Shown: in pieces, positions 34,631 to 43,176 of the stretch
Numbering within the stretch: the stretch's first letter is position 1
How the letters are laid out: the number at the start of each line of letters is the position of its first letter
Assembly (NCBI RefSeq): GCF_029581355.1
Contig: NZ_CP120849.1
Span: forward strand, 2,264,501 to 2,328,500
DNA length: 64,000 bases
Direction of reading: 5' to 3'
From: Parabacteroides chongii
GTDB lineage: Bacteria; Bacteroidota; Bacteroidia; Bacteroidales; Tannerellaceae
Notes under the pieces: generated by a model
Seen by the model: only the letters and a program-made list of their open reading frames with translations
Databases searched by the model: none
Told to the model about the DNA's origin: nothing
Translations under genes and position numbers: made by a program

Positions 34631-36859
34631 ATGAAAAAGTCTGTTTTTATTTTATTGGGGGCAGCGCTCCTTTCCGTTTCGATACACGGGCAGGATAAAG
34701 GAATAGCTTTCCAAAACACGATCAAGATCGAACCCGGCGATAGCCATGAAGTGATTATTGAGAAGGCAGCGCATGTCGTGCCGACTCCGAATCAGTTGGA
34801 TGCTTTGCGGAATGAATTTATTGCTTTTATCCATTTTGGGCCGAATACGTTTACCCGGATGGAGTGGGGGAACGGCATGGAAGATCCGAAGGTGTTCGAT
34901 TTGAAGGAGTTGGATACCGATCAGTGGTGTGAAGCAATGAAAGCTGCCGGGATGAAGATGGTGATCATAACAGTGAAGCACCATGACGGGTTTGTCTTAT
35001 GGCAGAGCCGTTATACGAAACACGGTATTATGTCGTCCGGCTTTGAAGGAGGCAAGGGAGATATCCTAAAAGAACTGTCTGCTTCCTGTCAGAAATATGG
35101 GCTGAAACTGGGAGTTTATCTCTCTCCCGCCGACCTGTTCCAGATTGAAAGTCCGGACGGATTATACGGAAATCTGAGTAAATACACCAAGCGGACAATC
35201 CCTCGGGAAGTGCCCGGCAGACCATTTGCCAATAAGACAAAGTTTGAATTTGTGGTGGACGACTACAACGAGTATTTCCTGAACCAACTGTTTGAAGTGC
35301 TGACCGAATACGGACCCATACACGAAGTTTGGTTTGACGGTGCCCACCCGAAACGGAAAGGCGGTCAGACCTACAATTACCATGCCTGGAAAGAACTGAT
35401 CCATACACTCGCTCCGAAAGCCGTTATTTTTGGTCGCGAAGGCGTTCGCTGGTGTGGAAACGAAGCCGGAGGAACCCGCCCGACAGAATGGAATGTCATT
35501 CCTTATCAGGCAAATCCGGATACGATGAGTCATTTTGCCGATATGACAGATCCGGTGCTCGGTGCCCGTGAAAAGTTATATGAGGGAAAATTCCTGCATT
35601 ACCAGCAGGCAGAAACCAATACGTCCATCCGTGAAGGCTGGTTCTACCGCGATGATACGCACCAGAAAGTCAGAAGTGCCGATGACGTATTCGATATTTA
35701 TGAACGTGCCGTCGGAGGCAACTCCACTTTCCTGTTGAATATTCCTCCCAACCGCGACGGTAAATTCTCGCCGGCGGATGTCAAAGCGTTGGTAGAGACA
35801 GGGAAACGTATTCGGGAAACTTACGGAACTGATCTGCTGAACGGCGCACAGGGACCGAAACAACTGCTCGACGGCAAGGAAGATACTTATTTATTACTGG
35901 ACGATGCAAACAAGGAGTTTGTTATTACAACCCCTTCACCCGTTACAATAAACCGTATCATGTTGCAGGAAGCAGTTGCGACCTATAGTGAGCGGGTAGA
36001 GAAATTTGCTGTAGATGCCTGGATCGACGGAGCATGGAAAGAAATAACGGTTTCTACCAATATCGGTTACAAACGTATCCTCCGCTTTCCGGAAGTGACG
36101 ACCGGTAAACTTCGTTTCCGTTTGTTGGAATCTCGTCTGACACCAGCCCTCAGCCATGTTTCCGCCCATTATTATACATCCCGTCCACCTCAGTTGAGTT
36201 TTAAACAGGATGTGAACGGACTGGTAACGATAGAACCTAAATTACAGGACTTTGGCTGGAATCCTCATGGACAGAATGCGGCAGGAAACCTGAATGTCGG
36301 ATATACTATTTATTATACGACTGACGGTACGGAGCCGGGTGCAACTTCCACTGAATATAAAGAACCGATCCAAGTGAATCGTGGTGAGTTGAAAGCGGTC
36401 GCTATCCTGAAAGGTGAAAAAGGAGCTGTACACAGTGAACGTCTCGGACTTGCCAAGAAAGACTGGAAGCTGGTCGGAGCAAGCAGTGAAACTAAACGTC
36501 GCCCGGCAACAGCTGCTTTCGATGCTAAAGCGGAAACGTACTGGCAATCGGAAGAAGGAGCATTGCCCCTTTATCTCGCTATTGATCTCGGTTCCCCACA
36601 GACACTGAATGGCTTTGCCTACACACCTCAAACCCGAAACTCGGATGGTATGATGGCGAAAGGCGTTATTAAGGTCAGCGACGACGGAAAAACCTGGAAA
36701 GAGGTGGAACGCTTCGAGTTCGGCAACCTGATCAATGACCCGAGCAAACGCTATCATTATTTCAAGAAACCGGTATCTGCCCGTTATGTCCGTGTGGAAG
36801 CAACGGAAATAGCAGCAGGCGGTAAGGTGGTAGCCATTGCAGAATTTGACCTGCTCTGA
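34631..36859 (+). CDS. GH29 alpha-L-fucosidase with C-terminal sandwich domains
   Basis: A 742-residue secreted fucosidase (signal cut near SIHGQ, ~20). The catalytic barrel covers about 45-420: ALRNEFIAFIHFGPNTF, VIITVKHHDGFVLWQSRYTKHGI and EVWFDGAHPK with nucleophile Asp236. After it come a discoidin-like segment (~430-530), a chitobiase-type C-terminal segment (YTIYYTTDGTEPGATST, ~560-600) and an F5/8 type C carbohydrate-binding domain (~610-742, ending in SARYVRVEATEIAAGG). It differs from the PUL 1 GH29 by these accessory domains and probably belongs to another subfamily. It sits behind a LacI-type operator rather than in a SusCD operon. A composite terminator-promoter separates it from the GH95 gene. 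Confidence 0.88.
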   Translation: MKKSVFILLGAALLSVSIHGQDKGIAFQNTIKIEPGDSHEVIIEKAAHVVPTPNQLDALRNEFIAFIHFGPNTFTRMEWGNGMEDPKVFDLKELDTDQWCEAMKAAGMKMVIITVKHHDGFVLWQSRYTKHGIMSSGFEGGKGDILKELSASCQKYGLKLGVYLSPADLFQIESPDGLYGNLSKYTKRTIPREVPGRPFANKTKFEFVVDDYNEYFLNQLFEVLTEYGPIHEVWFDGAHPKRKGGQTYNYHAWKELIHTLAPKAVIFGREGVRWCGNEAGGTRPTEWNVIPYQANPDTMSHFADMTDPVLGAREKLYEGKFLHYQQAETNTSIREGWFYRDDTHQKVRSADDVFDIYERAVGGNSTFLLNIPPNRDGKFSPADVKALVETGKRIRETYGTDLLNGAQGPKQLLDGKEDTYLLLDDANKEFVITTPSPVTINRIMLQEAVATYSERVEKFAVDAWIDGAWKEITVSTNIGYKRILRFPEVTTGKLRFRLLESRLTPALSHVSAHYYTSRPPQLSFKQDVNGLVTIEPKLQDFGWNPHGQNAAGNLNVGYTIYYTTDGTEPGATSTEYKEPIQVNRGELKAVAILKGEKGAVHSERLGLAKKDWKLVGASSETKRRPATAAFDAKAETYWQSEEGALPLYLAIDLGSPQTLNGFAYTPQTRNSDGMMAKGVIKVSDDGKTWKEVERFEFGNLINDPSKRYHYFKKPVSARYVRVEATEIAAGGKVVAIAEFDLL

Positions 36860-36880
36860 TTGAAAAAGATAAAAAAACTT

Positions 36881-36932
36881 TTGATGTCTCCGGAAAACAA
36901 TTACTTTTGTCTTTCGGAGACATTGTTTTTTT
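36881..36932 (+). promoter_or_regulatory. Composite terminator-promoter before GH95
   Basis: ATGTCTCCG (36884-36892) pairs with CGGAGACAT (36915-36923), with extra weaker inner pairs, and TGTTTTTTT follows: a terminator for the GH29 gene. The loop carries TACTTTTG (36902-36909), with TTTTG ending at 36883 and an 18-base spacer, forming a promoter for the GH95 gene at 36952. Same design as 25957-26000. Confidence 0.65.
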
Positions 36933-36951
36933 ATAATCTAATTCTAAATCC

Positions 36952-39501
36952 ATGATTATGCGAGTATTATCTTATTTTATGTGTTTGTTTCTACTCCTTG
37001 CGTGTGCGAAAACACCAAAGGAGAAACCATTAACTTTATGGTATGACAAACCGGCAGGAAACTGGAACGAAGCGCTCCCTATCGGTAACGGCCATGCGGG
37101 TGCAATGGTGTTTGGAGGAGTCGATTCGGAACAATTGCAATTGAATGAAAATACCCTTTATAGCGGTGAACCTTCAGTGATTTTCAAAGATATAAAAGTT
37201 ACTCCGGAGATGTTTGACAAAGTGGTCGGACTGATGCGGAAAGAAAGATACAAAGAAGCAACCGATCTGGTATGTAAAAACTGGTTGGGACGTTTGCATC
37301 AGTATTATCAACCATTTGCTGATCTTCATATTCAGAATAACAAAACCGGGGAAGTCAGTGAATACAAACGTGATTTGAATATATCGGATGCAATAGCAAG
37401 CACGAAATATGTTCAGAACGGCATTCGTTATGAACGTGAGGTTTTTGCTTCGAACCCGGAAAATGTGATTGTCGTTTGCCTGAAAAGCGATAATCCGGAA
37501 GGAATCGATATTACGCTTGATTTTACATCGGAGCATCCTACTGCCGTGCAGAAAAGTAAAGACGATCGTCTGATTGTGCAGGGAAAAGCTCCCGGCTATG
37601 TGGAACGCCGTACTTTTGAACAGATGGAAAATTGGGGCGACCAGCACAAGCATCCTGAATTGTATGATGAAAAAGGTAACCGGAAATTCGATAAACGTGT
37701 ATTATACGGAGATGAGATAGATAATAAAGGAATGTTGTTTGAAGCACAGCTCAAACCAATATTGCCTTCAGGGGGAACCTGCGAAATCACCGATTCAGGC
37801 ATACATATCAGTCAAACAGACGAAGTGTATTTTGTCATGAGTCTGGCTACGAGCTATAACGGATATGATAAAAGTCCCAGCCTGGAAGGTGTAGATCCGG
37901 CTGCAAAAGCCGCTGCTATCCTCGATAAGGCAACTGCATATACTTATAAAGAACTAAAGAAGAGACATCTTACTGATTACCGTAATCTGTTCGATCGTGT
38001 AAAACTCGATCTGAAATCAGATCCGGAGCAACTGGCTTTGCCTACCGACGAACGGATAATCCGTTTTGATGAGAAAGCGGATCCGGCTTTGGCTGCCCTA
38101 TTGTTCCAGTACGGACGTTATCTGATGATCAGCGGCTCACGTCCGGGCGGTCAGCCGTTAAATTTACAGGGAATCTGGAATAAAGAGATCGTTCCACCTT
38201 GGAACTGTGGCTATACGCAGAATATCAATCTCGAAATGAACTACTGGATGGCAGAGACCGCAAACTTACCGGAATGCCAGGAGCCTCTTTTCAAAATGAT
38301 AAAGGAATTATCTGAAACCGGCGCTGAAACTGCTCGTAATATGTACGGTAGACGGGGCTGGGTAGCTCATCATAACACTTCTCTCTGGCGTGAATCAGTT
38401 CCGAACGATAATGTCCCTTCCGCTTCTTTTTGGCCGATGGTACAGGGATGGCTTTGCAGTCATTTATGGGAGCATTACCTTTATTCGGGTGACAAAGAGT
38501 TTTTGAAGAATACGGCTTATCCTCTTACTAAAGGGGCTGCCGAATTTTATGCCGACTGGCTGATTGACGATGGTGAAGGGCATCTGGTTACTCCTGTCGG
38601 TGTTTCTCCGGAGAATTGGTTTGTAACGCCCGGAGGAGAAACAACCGCTTTGAGCATGGGGCCGACGATGGATATGGCGATCATACGTGAAACATTTGAG
38701 CGTACGATCAAAATGTCTGAAATGTTTGGGGTGGATACGGAATTGAGGGCTGAACTTGAAGGTAAATTAGCCCGATTGCTTCCTTATCAGATCGGTAGCC
38801 GGGGACAATTGCAGGAATGGATGTATGATTTTAAGGAACAAGATCCGCAACACCGTCATCTGTCTCATTTGTACGGATTCTATCCCGGCGATCAAATCAC
38901 TCCCGACGGAACTCCAGAGTTGTTTAAAGCAGTAGAACAGACCTTGAATTTGCGAGGTGATGCTGCTACCGGCTGGTCGATGGGATGGAAGATCAATTGC
39001 TGGGCACGTTTGCTGGACGGTAATCATGCGTATACGATTATTAAGAATTTATTTAATCCGGTTCAGTTCGGACCGAAGAAAAGAAATGGCGGTGGTTTAT
39101 ATAGCAATATGCTGGATGCCTGTCCTCCTTTCCAGATTGACGGAAACTTCGGCTATGCGGCAGGTGTTGTCGAAATGCTGCTGCAAAGCCATGCCGGTTT
39201 CGTACAGCTATTGCCTGCCCTCCCGGATGTATGGAGCGAAGGGACCGTATCAGGTCTGAAAGCACGTGGTAATTTTGAAGTAGCCATGAACTGGAAACAA
39301 GGTCGTTTGTCGGAAGCGACGATCCTTTCCGGAAGCGGTAACGAGTGCCGGTTGAGAACTTCGGTTCCTGTCACGGTCAAAGAGGGCGGTAAAGAGGTTG
39401 CAACTTCTTCTCCGGTTACTTCCAACGGGAAAGAATACTTCGAAACAACCTTTGCTACGGTTGCCGGAAATAGTTACCGGGTGAATCCGGTTACTCCCTG
39501 A
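36952..39501 (+). CDS. GH95 alpha-L-fucosidase lipoprotein
   Basis: An 849-residue lipoprotein (lipobox LLLAC, Cys18). The N-terminal GH95 beta-domain begins LTLWYDKPAGNWNEALPIGNGHAGAMVFGG and LQLNENTLYSGEPS. The (alpha/alpha)6 catalytic barrel holds the family motifs LNLQGIWNKEIVPPWNCGYTQNINLEMNYW, GVSPENWF with the likely acid Glu, TGWSMGWKINCWARLLDGNHAY, and CPPFQIDGNFGYAAGVVEMLL, where Asp is the likely base. GH95 enzymes invert alpha-1,2-fucose linkages; some act on alpha-L-galactose, so the exact sugar is not certain. ATG 36952 and the in-frame ATG 36958 are both possible. It is followed by tandem repeats and a third sulfatase. Confidence 0.9.
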   Translation: MIMRVLSYFMCLFLLLACAKTPKEKPLTLWYDKPAGNWNEALPIGNGHAGAMVFGGVDSEQLQLNENTLYSGEPSVIFKDIKVTPEMFDKVVGLMRKERYKEATDLVCKNWLGRLHQYYQPFADLHIQNNKTGEVSEYKRDLNISDAIASTKYVQNGIRYEREVFASNPENVIVVCLKSDNPEGIDITLDFTSEHPTAVQKSKDDRLIVQGKAPGYVERRTFEQMENWGDQHKHPELYDEKGNRKFDKRVLYGDEIDNKGMLFEAQLKPILPSGGTCEITDSGIHISQTDEVYFVMSLATSYNGYDKSPSLEGVDPAAKAAAILDKATAYTYKELKKRHLTDYRNLFDRVKLDLKSDPEQLALPTDERIIRFDEKADPALAALLFQYGRYLMISGSRPGGQPLNLQGIWNKEIVPPWNCGYTQNINLEMNYWMAETANLPECQEPLFKMIKELSETGAETARNMYGRRGWVAHHNTSLWRESVPNDNVPSASFWPMVQGWLCSHLWEHYLYSGDKEFLKNTAYPLTKGAAEFYADWLIDDGEGHLVTPVGVSPENWFVTPGGETTALSMGPTMDMAIIRETFERTIKMSEMFGVDTELRAELEGKLARLLPYQIGSRGQLQEWMYDFKEQDPQHRHLSHLYGFYPGDQITPDGTPELFKAVEQTLNLRGDAATGWSMGWKINCWARLLDGNHAYTIIKNLFNPVQFGPKKRNGGGLYSNMLDACPPFQIDGNFGYAAGVVEMLLQSHAGFVQLLPALPDVWSEGTVSGLKARGNFEVAMNWKQGRLSEATILSGSGNECRLRTSVPVTVKEGGKEVATSSPVTSNGKEYFETTFATVAGNSYRVNPVTP

Positions 39502-39553
39502 GACAGTCTGTAAAACCAGGAAGATACTTCTATTTGCCTGCCTGCATAACTTG

Positions 39554-39635
39554 TTGCCGAGGACGTCGGTTATATTGTCGAGGATGTCAGCAATATTGCC
39601 GAGGGCGTCGTTTATATTGCCGACGCCCTCGGCAA
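39554..39635. repeat. Tandem 21-bp repeats ending in a perfect palindrome
   Basis: Three imperfect 21-bp units lie head to tail (39554-39574, 39575-39595, 39596-39616). Each follows the pattern TTGyCGAGGryGTCrnynATA. The third unit pairs perfectly over 15 bp with the start of the fourth block: TTGCCGAGGGCGTCG (39596-39610) and CGACGCCCTCGGCAA (39621-39635) around a 10-base loop. The hairpin lies 95 bp after GH95 and lacks a T-tract. It could be a REP-like element, an mRNA-stabilising structure or the remains of a coding repeat (21 bp = 7 codons). No spacers, so not a CRISPR. Confidence 0.75.
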
Positions 39636-39736
39636 CAGTTTACATCGGCAGGCAATTGAGGCTATCTCCTGTTTGACAAGGACTTACCTCCGGGTAAATA
39701 AGAGTTACAAAGGACATAATAATAAACAAAGCTTTT

Positions 39737-41182
39737 ATGAATAAGAAATTAACCTTATTAAGTACTGCCATGCTGTCGGTAACGAGTTTGCTGGCTGCAG
39801 ACAAAAATCCGAACGTTATCCTTATATTGGCTGACGATATGCGTGGTTCTGCCATGAATTTCCTGGGTGTGGAAGAGGTACATACACCGAATCTGGATAA
39901 GCTGGCTGCTGAAAGTACCGTCTTTTCCAATGCTCATATTATGGGCGGAACTTCCGGCGCTGTCAGTATGCCGAGCCGTGCCATGCTGATGACGGGTAAA
40001 TATCTCTATACGCTGGAAAAGCAGGGTGCGACTGTGCCCGATGATCATACATTGATTGGCGAGGCTTTGCAACAGGCGGGATATAACGCTTTCCATACCG
40101 GTAAATGGCATAACGGATATGCGGCGATGAATCGTTGTTTCAACGATGCAAAAGGCATTTATTTCGGTGGAATGTATGACCACTGGAATGTCCCTCTCTA
40201 CGATTACAATGCGGATGGTAATTATGGCAAGAAACGTCCGGTCGTTAAGAATTGGGGAAAGAGCAATGAGGTTACTTATGAAGTAGGAGAATATATGTAT
40301 TCCGGTAAGCATTCGGTGGATATTTTTACGGAAGATGCCGTCGAATATATTGAAAAGCAAAAAGATGCCGGCAAGCCGTTCTTCCTTTCCGTAGCCTATA
40401 TGTCACCGCACGATCCGCGTACGATGCCCGACGAATATATGCGTCAGTACGACCGGGATAATATCCAGTTGCCTCCGAACTATATGGATAAGCATCCGTT
40501 CGACAACGGCGAGCTGGTGATCCGCGACGAGGTGTTGGCTGCCATTCCGCGTGTGCCGGACGAAATTAAAAAGCATATCACGGAATACTATGCGATGATT
40601 ACGCATGTAGACCGTCGTGTAGGCGATATCATCAAGGCTTTGAAAGAAACCGGCGAATACGAAAATACGATCATTGTCTTTGCCGGCGATAACGGGTTGG
40701 CTGTCGGACAACACGGTCTGATGGGAAAACAAAACGTGTACGAACATAGCGTGCGTATCCCTTTGATGATCAAGAGTGCGGGAAGTAATACCCAGGGAAA
40801 GATCAGCGATAAGCTTTGTTATCTGATCGATGTTTTCCCGACCGTGTGCGAGATGGTCGGTACGGATATTCCTTCTTCGGTGGACGGTGTGAGCCTTGTT
40901 CCTGCGATAAATGAGGATAAGCCGGTGCGGGATTACCTGTATTACAGTTATATGGACAACCAGCGTGCCGTATCCGACGATGAATGGAAGTTGTGCGAAT
41001 ATAATGTAAAAGGTGTACGTACGACCCAGTTGTTCAACCTGAAGAACGATCCCTGGGAGATGAATAATCTGGCAGGAGAGAAAAAATACGGCAAGATCAT
41101 CCAAAAACTGCGTAAGCAAATGTCTTTGGAGCAAGTAGAAACGAAAGACAATTCGGCTTTCTGGAACGGATTTGTATTCTAA
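39737..41182 (+). CDS. Family S1 sulfatase, serine-type, secreted
   Basis: A 481-residue sulfatase with a cleavable signal (SLLAADKN, ~21). LILADDMRGSAMNFLG forms the metal-site segment; GAVSMPSRAMLMTGK gives Ser77 as the formylglycine precursor with MPSR; HTGKWHNG, SVAYMSPHDPR and FAGDNGLAVGQHGLMGKQNVYEHS complete the active site. It is divergent from the two sulfatases of PULs 2 and 3 and resembles choline-sulfatase/iduronate-2-sulfatase-like S1 members with the GQHGLMGKQ motif. The TAnnTTTG box for trpS begins 7 bp after its stop codon. Substrate unknown; the neighbouring fucosidases suggest sulfated fucosylated glycans. Confidence 0.88.
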   Translation: MNKKLTLLSTAMLSVTSLLAADKNPNVILILADDMRGSAMNFLGVEEVHTPNLDKLAAESTVFSNAHIMGGTSGAVSMPSRAMLMTGKYLYTLEKQGATVPDDHTLIGEALQQAGYNAFHTGKWHNGYAAMNRCFNDAKGIYFGGMYDHWNVPLYDYNADGNYGKKRPVVKNWGKSNEVTYEVGEYMYSGKHSVDIFTEDAVEYIEKQKDAGKPFFLSVAYMSPHDPRTMPDEYMRQYDRDNIQLPPNYMDKHPFDNGELVIRDEVLAAIPRVPDEIKKHITEYYAMITHVDRRVGDIIKALKETGEYENTIIVFAGDNGLAVGQHGLMGKQNVYEHSVRIPLMIKSAGSNTQGKISDKLCYLIDVFPTVCEMVGTDIPSSVDGVSLVPAINEDKPVRDYLYYSYMDNQRAVSDDEWKLCEYNVKGVRTTQLFNLKNDPWEMNNLAGEKKYGKIIQKLRKQMSLEQVETKDNSAFWNGFVF

Positions 41183-41188
41183 AATTAC

Positions 41189-41196
41189 TATCTTTG
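41189..41196 (+). promoter_or_regulatory. -7 box of trpS
   Basis: TATCTTTG followed by GC. No TTG at the standard -33 distance. The start point is about 41203, with ATG 41228 25 bases on. Confidence 0.55.
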
Positions 41197-41227
41197 CGGC
41201 TGTTTGAATAAAATAAAGAATTTAGAA

Positions 41228-42283
41228 ATGGAAACAGTAGTAAGTGGCATCAGGCCAACAGGTAATTTGCATCTGGGGAATTACTTCGGAGCAGTAAAGA
41301 GTTTTCTGCAAATGCAGAATGAGTATAATTGCTTTTTCTTTATTGCAGACTGGCACTCCTTGACTACGCATCCGCGTCCGGCAAACATCCGCGAAAGTGC
41401 AAAGACGATTCTGGCTGAGTATCTGGCTTGCGGTATCGATCCGGAGAAGGCTACCATCTATATACAGAGTGACGTTCGCGAAGTGGCCGAACTGTATCTC
41501 TACCTCAATATGAATGCCGGTATCGGTGAATTGATGCGTACGACTTCATTCAAGGATAAAGCGCGTCAGCAACTGCATATCGACCGTGTGAATACCGAAG
41601 AAGGTGACGTCGAACGGGAAATTTTTAACGAAGGAAACAAACATAGCGTGAACGCCGGTTTGCTGACCTATCCGACGTTGATGGCTGCCGATATCATTAT
41701 CCACAAGGCTCTGAAAGTGCCGGTAGGAAAAGACCAGGAACAGAATATGGAGATGGCGCGTCGTTTCGCCCGTCGCTTCAATTCGACCTATGAAGTGGAT
41801 TTCTTTCCGGAACCTGCTTCTTTCCACCTGACAGAGAAGGCTGTAAAAGTGCCGGGTCTGGATGGTTCCGGTAAGATGGGTAAGAGTGAAGGGAATGCGA
41901 TCTACCTGATCGACGATGAGAAAGCGATCAAGAAAAAGGTAATGAAAGCGGTAACCGATGCCGGTCCTACGGAACCGAACAGCGTGAAGCCGGAACCGAT
42001 CGCCAACCTGTTCGCCATGATGGATATCGTATCGACAAAAGATACATACGATTACTTCAACGAAAAGTACAATACTTGTGAAATCCGTTACGGCGATATG
42101 AAAAAGCAGTTAGCCGAAGACATCAACAATTTCTGCGCCCCGATCCGTGAACGTATCCTGGATATTCGTGCCAACGAAGAGTACATGGAGAAGGTAGCCC
42201 GTATGGGAGCTGAAAAAGCCAGCGCCAGCGCAGCCAAAACTTTGGCAGAAGTGCGTGAGATTATCGGTTTCCGTCCGTATTGA
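41228..42283 (+). CDS. trpS: Tryptophanyl-tRNA synthetase
   Basis: A 351-residue class I aminoacyl-tRNA synthetase that charges tRNA-Trp with tryptophan in the cytoplasm. The HIGH-like signature is TGNLHLGNYFGAVKSF (residues ~11-26); the KMSKS-like signature is GSGKMGKSEGN (~about 215). VSGIRPTG and DQEQNMEMARRFARRFN are typical of bacterial TrpS. I chose ATG 41228 (METVVSGIRPTG), which matches the family N-terminus; an upstream in-frame TTG at 41204 lies at the predicted transcription start. Monocistronic housekeeping gene, with a strong bidirectional terminator downstream. Confidence 0.96.
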   Translation: METVVSGIRPTGNLHLGNYFGAVKSFLQMQNEYNCFFFIADWHSLTTHPRPANIRESAKTILAEYLACGIDPEKATIYIQSDVREVAELYLYLNMNAGIGELMRTTSFKDKARQQLHIDRVNTEEGDVEREIFNEGNKHSVNAGLLTYPTLMAADIIIHKALKVPVGKDQEQNMEMARRFARRFNSTYEVDFFPEPASFHLTEKAVKVPGLDGSGKMGKSEGNAIYLIDDEKAIKKKVMKAVTDAGPTEPNSVKPEPIANLFAMMDIVSTKDTYDYFNEKYNTCEIRYGDMKKQLAEDINNFCAPIRERILDIRANEEYMEKVARMGAEKASASAAKTLAEVREIIGFRPY

Positions 42284-42305
42284 TATTGTATATGAATAAA
42301 AAAAG

Positions 42306-42340
42306 AAGGCACGCAAGATAGTAGGTTTTGCGTGCCTTTT
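42306..42340. terminator. Bidirectional terminator between trpS and hepT
   Basis: AAGGCACGCAA (42306-42316) pairs exactly with TTGCGTGCCTT (42328-42338), with A-rich sequence before and TT after, so it works in both directions between the convergent genes. Confidence 0.85.
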
Positions 42341-42344
42341 ATAT

Positions 42345-42692
42345 TTATAATATGGTAAATCCTCCTAACAAATCTTCGACTTGTTCTTTCAGTTTTGGCA
42401 GATGTTTGTTGACTACGCCCCAAATAATAACATTATCGACTTTGTCATAACCATGAATAACAAAGTTACGTAGGTCAACAATCTTTCTGGCATCATCAAT
42501 TTGGATATCAGGTTCCAGGTCTAATATGTGCTTTGCAGCTTCGCCTATAATCTCCAGTTCTCGTTCTACTGCCCGGCGCAATAACTTATTCTGTTCATAG
42601 GCAAAGAAATCTCTTTTCTCTCCCAAATATTCTTCAATGGATGAGATTGATAGTTGAATATCGTATAAATATTTCTGAATACTACGCGCCAT
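42345..42692 (-). CDS. hepT: HepT-like HEPN toxin (DUF86)
   Basis: A 115-residue all-helical HEPN-domain protein. It carries the conserved motif RX4HXY as RNFVIHGY (residues ~81-88), the proposed RNase site of HepT toxins and the tyrosine that the cognate MntA modifies. The start (MARSIQKYLYDIQLSISSIEEYLG) and ELEIIGEAAKHILDL are typical of the family. The gene overlaps the upstream mntA by 11 bp, so translation is likely coupled. It is expected to be neutralised by MntA-catalysed (poly-)AMPylation (family knowledge). Its own expression depends on the mntA promoter. Confidence 0.88.
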   Translation of the reverse strand: MARSIQKYLYDIQLSISSIEEYLGEKRDFFAYEQNKLLRRAVERELEIIGEAAKHILDLEPDIQIDDARKIVDLRNFVIHGYDKVDNVIIWGVVNKHLPKLKEQVEDLLGGFTIL

Positions 42693-42990
42693 AAAGAAGC
42701 TGTTTAGTCTGTTCTACATCAGCAATAAAGAATGGGTTTGAAAGTGAGCGGTGAGTGACTAAATCAATTTTTCTTCGGAATAACTCTGTCAGTTTATTAT
42801 GTAGAAGGAAATAATTATCTGTATATTCTTCAATGGAAATATCAGGTTCGAACTCGATCAGAAGATCTATATCGCTGTTTTCTGTGAACCTCGGAGTATT
42901 TACTGAGCCAAAAGCGTAGAGGCTTTTTACCTTATAACGTCGGCAAAGCTCCTTTAATGCTTCCAGTTTATTATGTAAAATGTGGTTCAT
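42682..42990 (-). CDS. mntA: MntA-like minimal nucleotidyltransferase antitoxin
   Basis: A 102-residue minimal nucleotidyltransferase. The signature GS-X10-DXD is exact: FGSVNTPRFTENSDID (residues ~27-42). A downstream KIDLVT strand supplies the third acidic residue, the usual three-carboxylate arrangement. It would transfer AMP from ATP to the Tyr of HepT. The gene comes first in the two-gene operon, with a strong AGAGAGGAGG ribosome-binding site and its own consensus promoter. It lies between a housekeeping gene and an unrelated ECF sigma locus, as a small independent module. Confidence 0.88.
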   Translation of the reverse strand: MNHILHNKLEALKELCRRYKVKSLYAFGSVNTPRFTENSDIDLLIEFEPDISIEEYTDNYFLLHNKLTELFRRKIDLVTHRSLSNPFFIADVEQTKQLLYGA

Positions 42991-43018
42991 ATTGCCTCCT
43001 CTCTTTTAGTTCTTACAA

Positions 43019-43049
43019 CAAAGATAGTAATCTTGTACAATCCAGTCAA
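43019..43049 (-). promoter_or_regulatory. Promoter of mntA-hepT
   Basis: On the minus strand TTG (43047-43049), 20-base spacer, TATCTTTG (43019-43026): a perfect Bacteroidota promoter. The leader of about 20 bases includes the ribosome-binding site. Confidence 0.75.
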
Positions 43050-43176
43050 GTTTGATAGTATATTAACTATCCTTTAGCTCATTATTTCTTAAATATGTGA
43101 TAAAGAAGTTGAATTTTTATCTGATTGTCGGGAAAACTGCTTTACTTTGCGGGGAATAGTTACAGATAACAAACGT

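Noticed and set aside
39554..39635. CRISPR-like repeat array
   Set aside because: Units are contiguous without spacers, imperfect, and no cas genes are nearby.
40403..41134. 243-codon minus-strand frame inside the third sulfatase gene
   Set aside because: It lies fully opposite a gene with intact catalytic motifs, shows no family features and has no ribosome-binding site; it is a codon-bias shadow.
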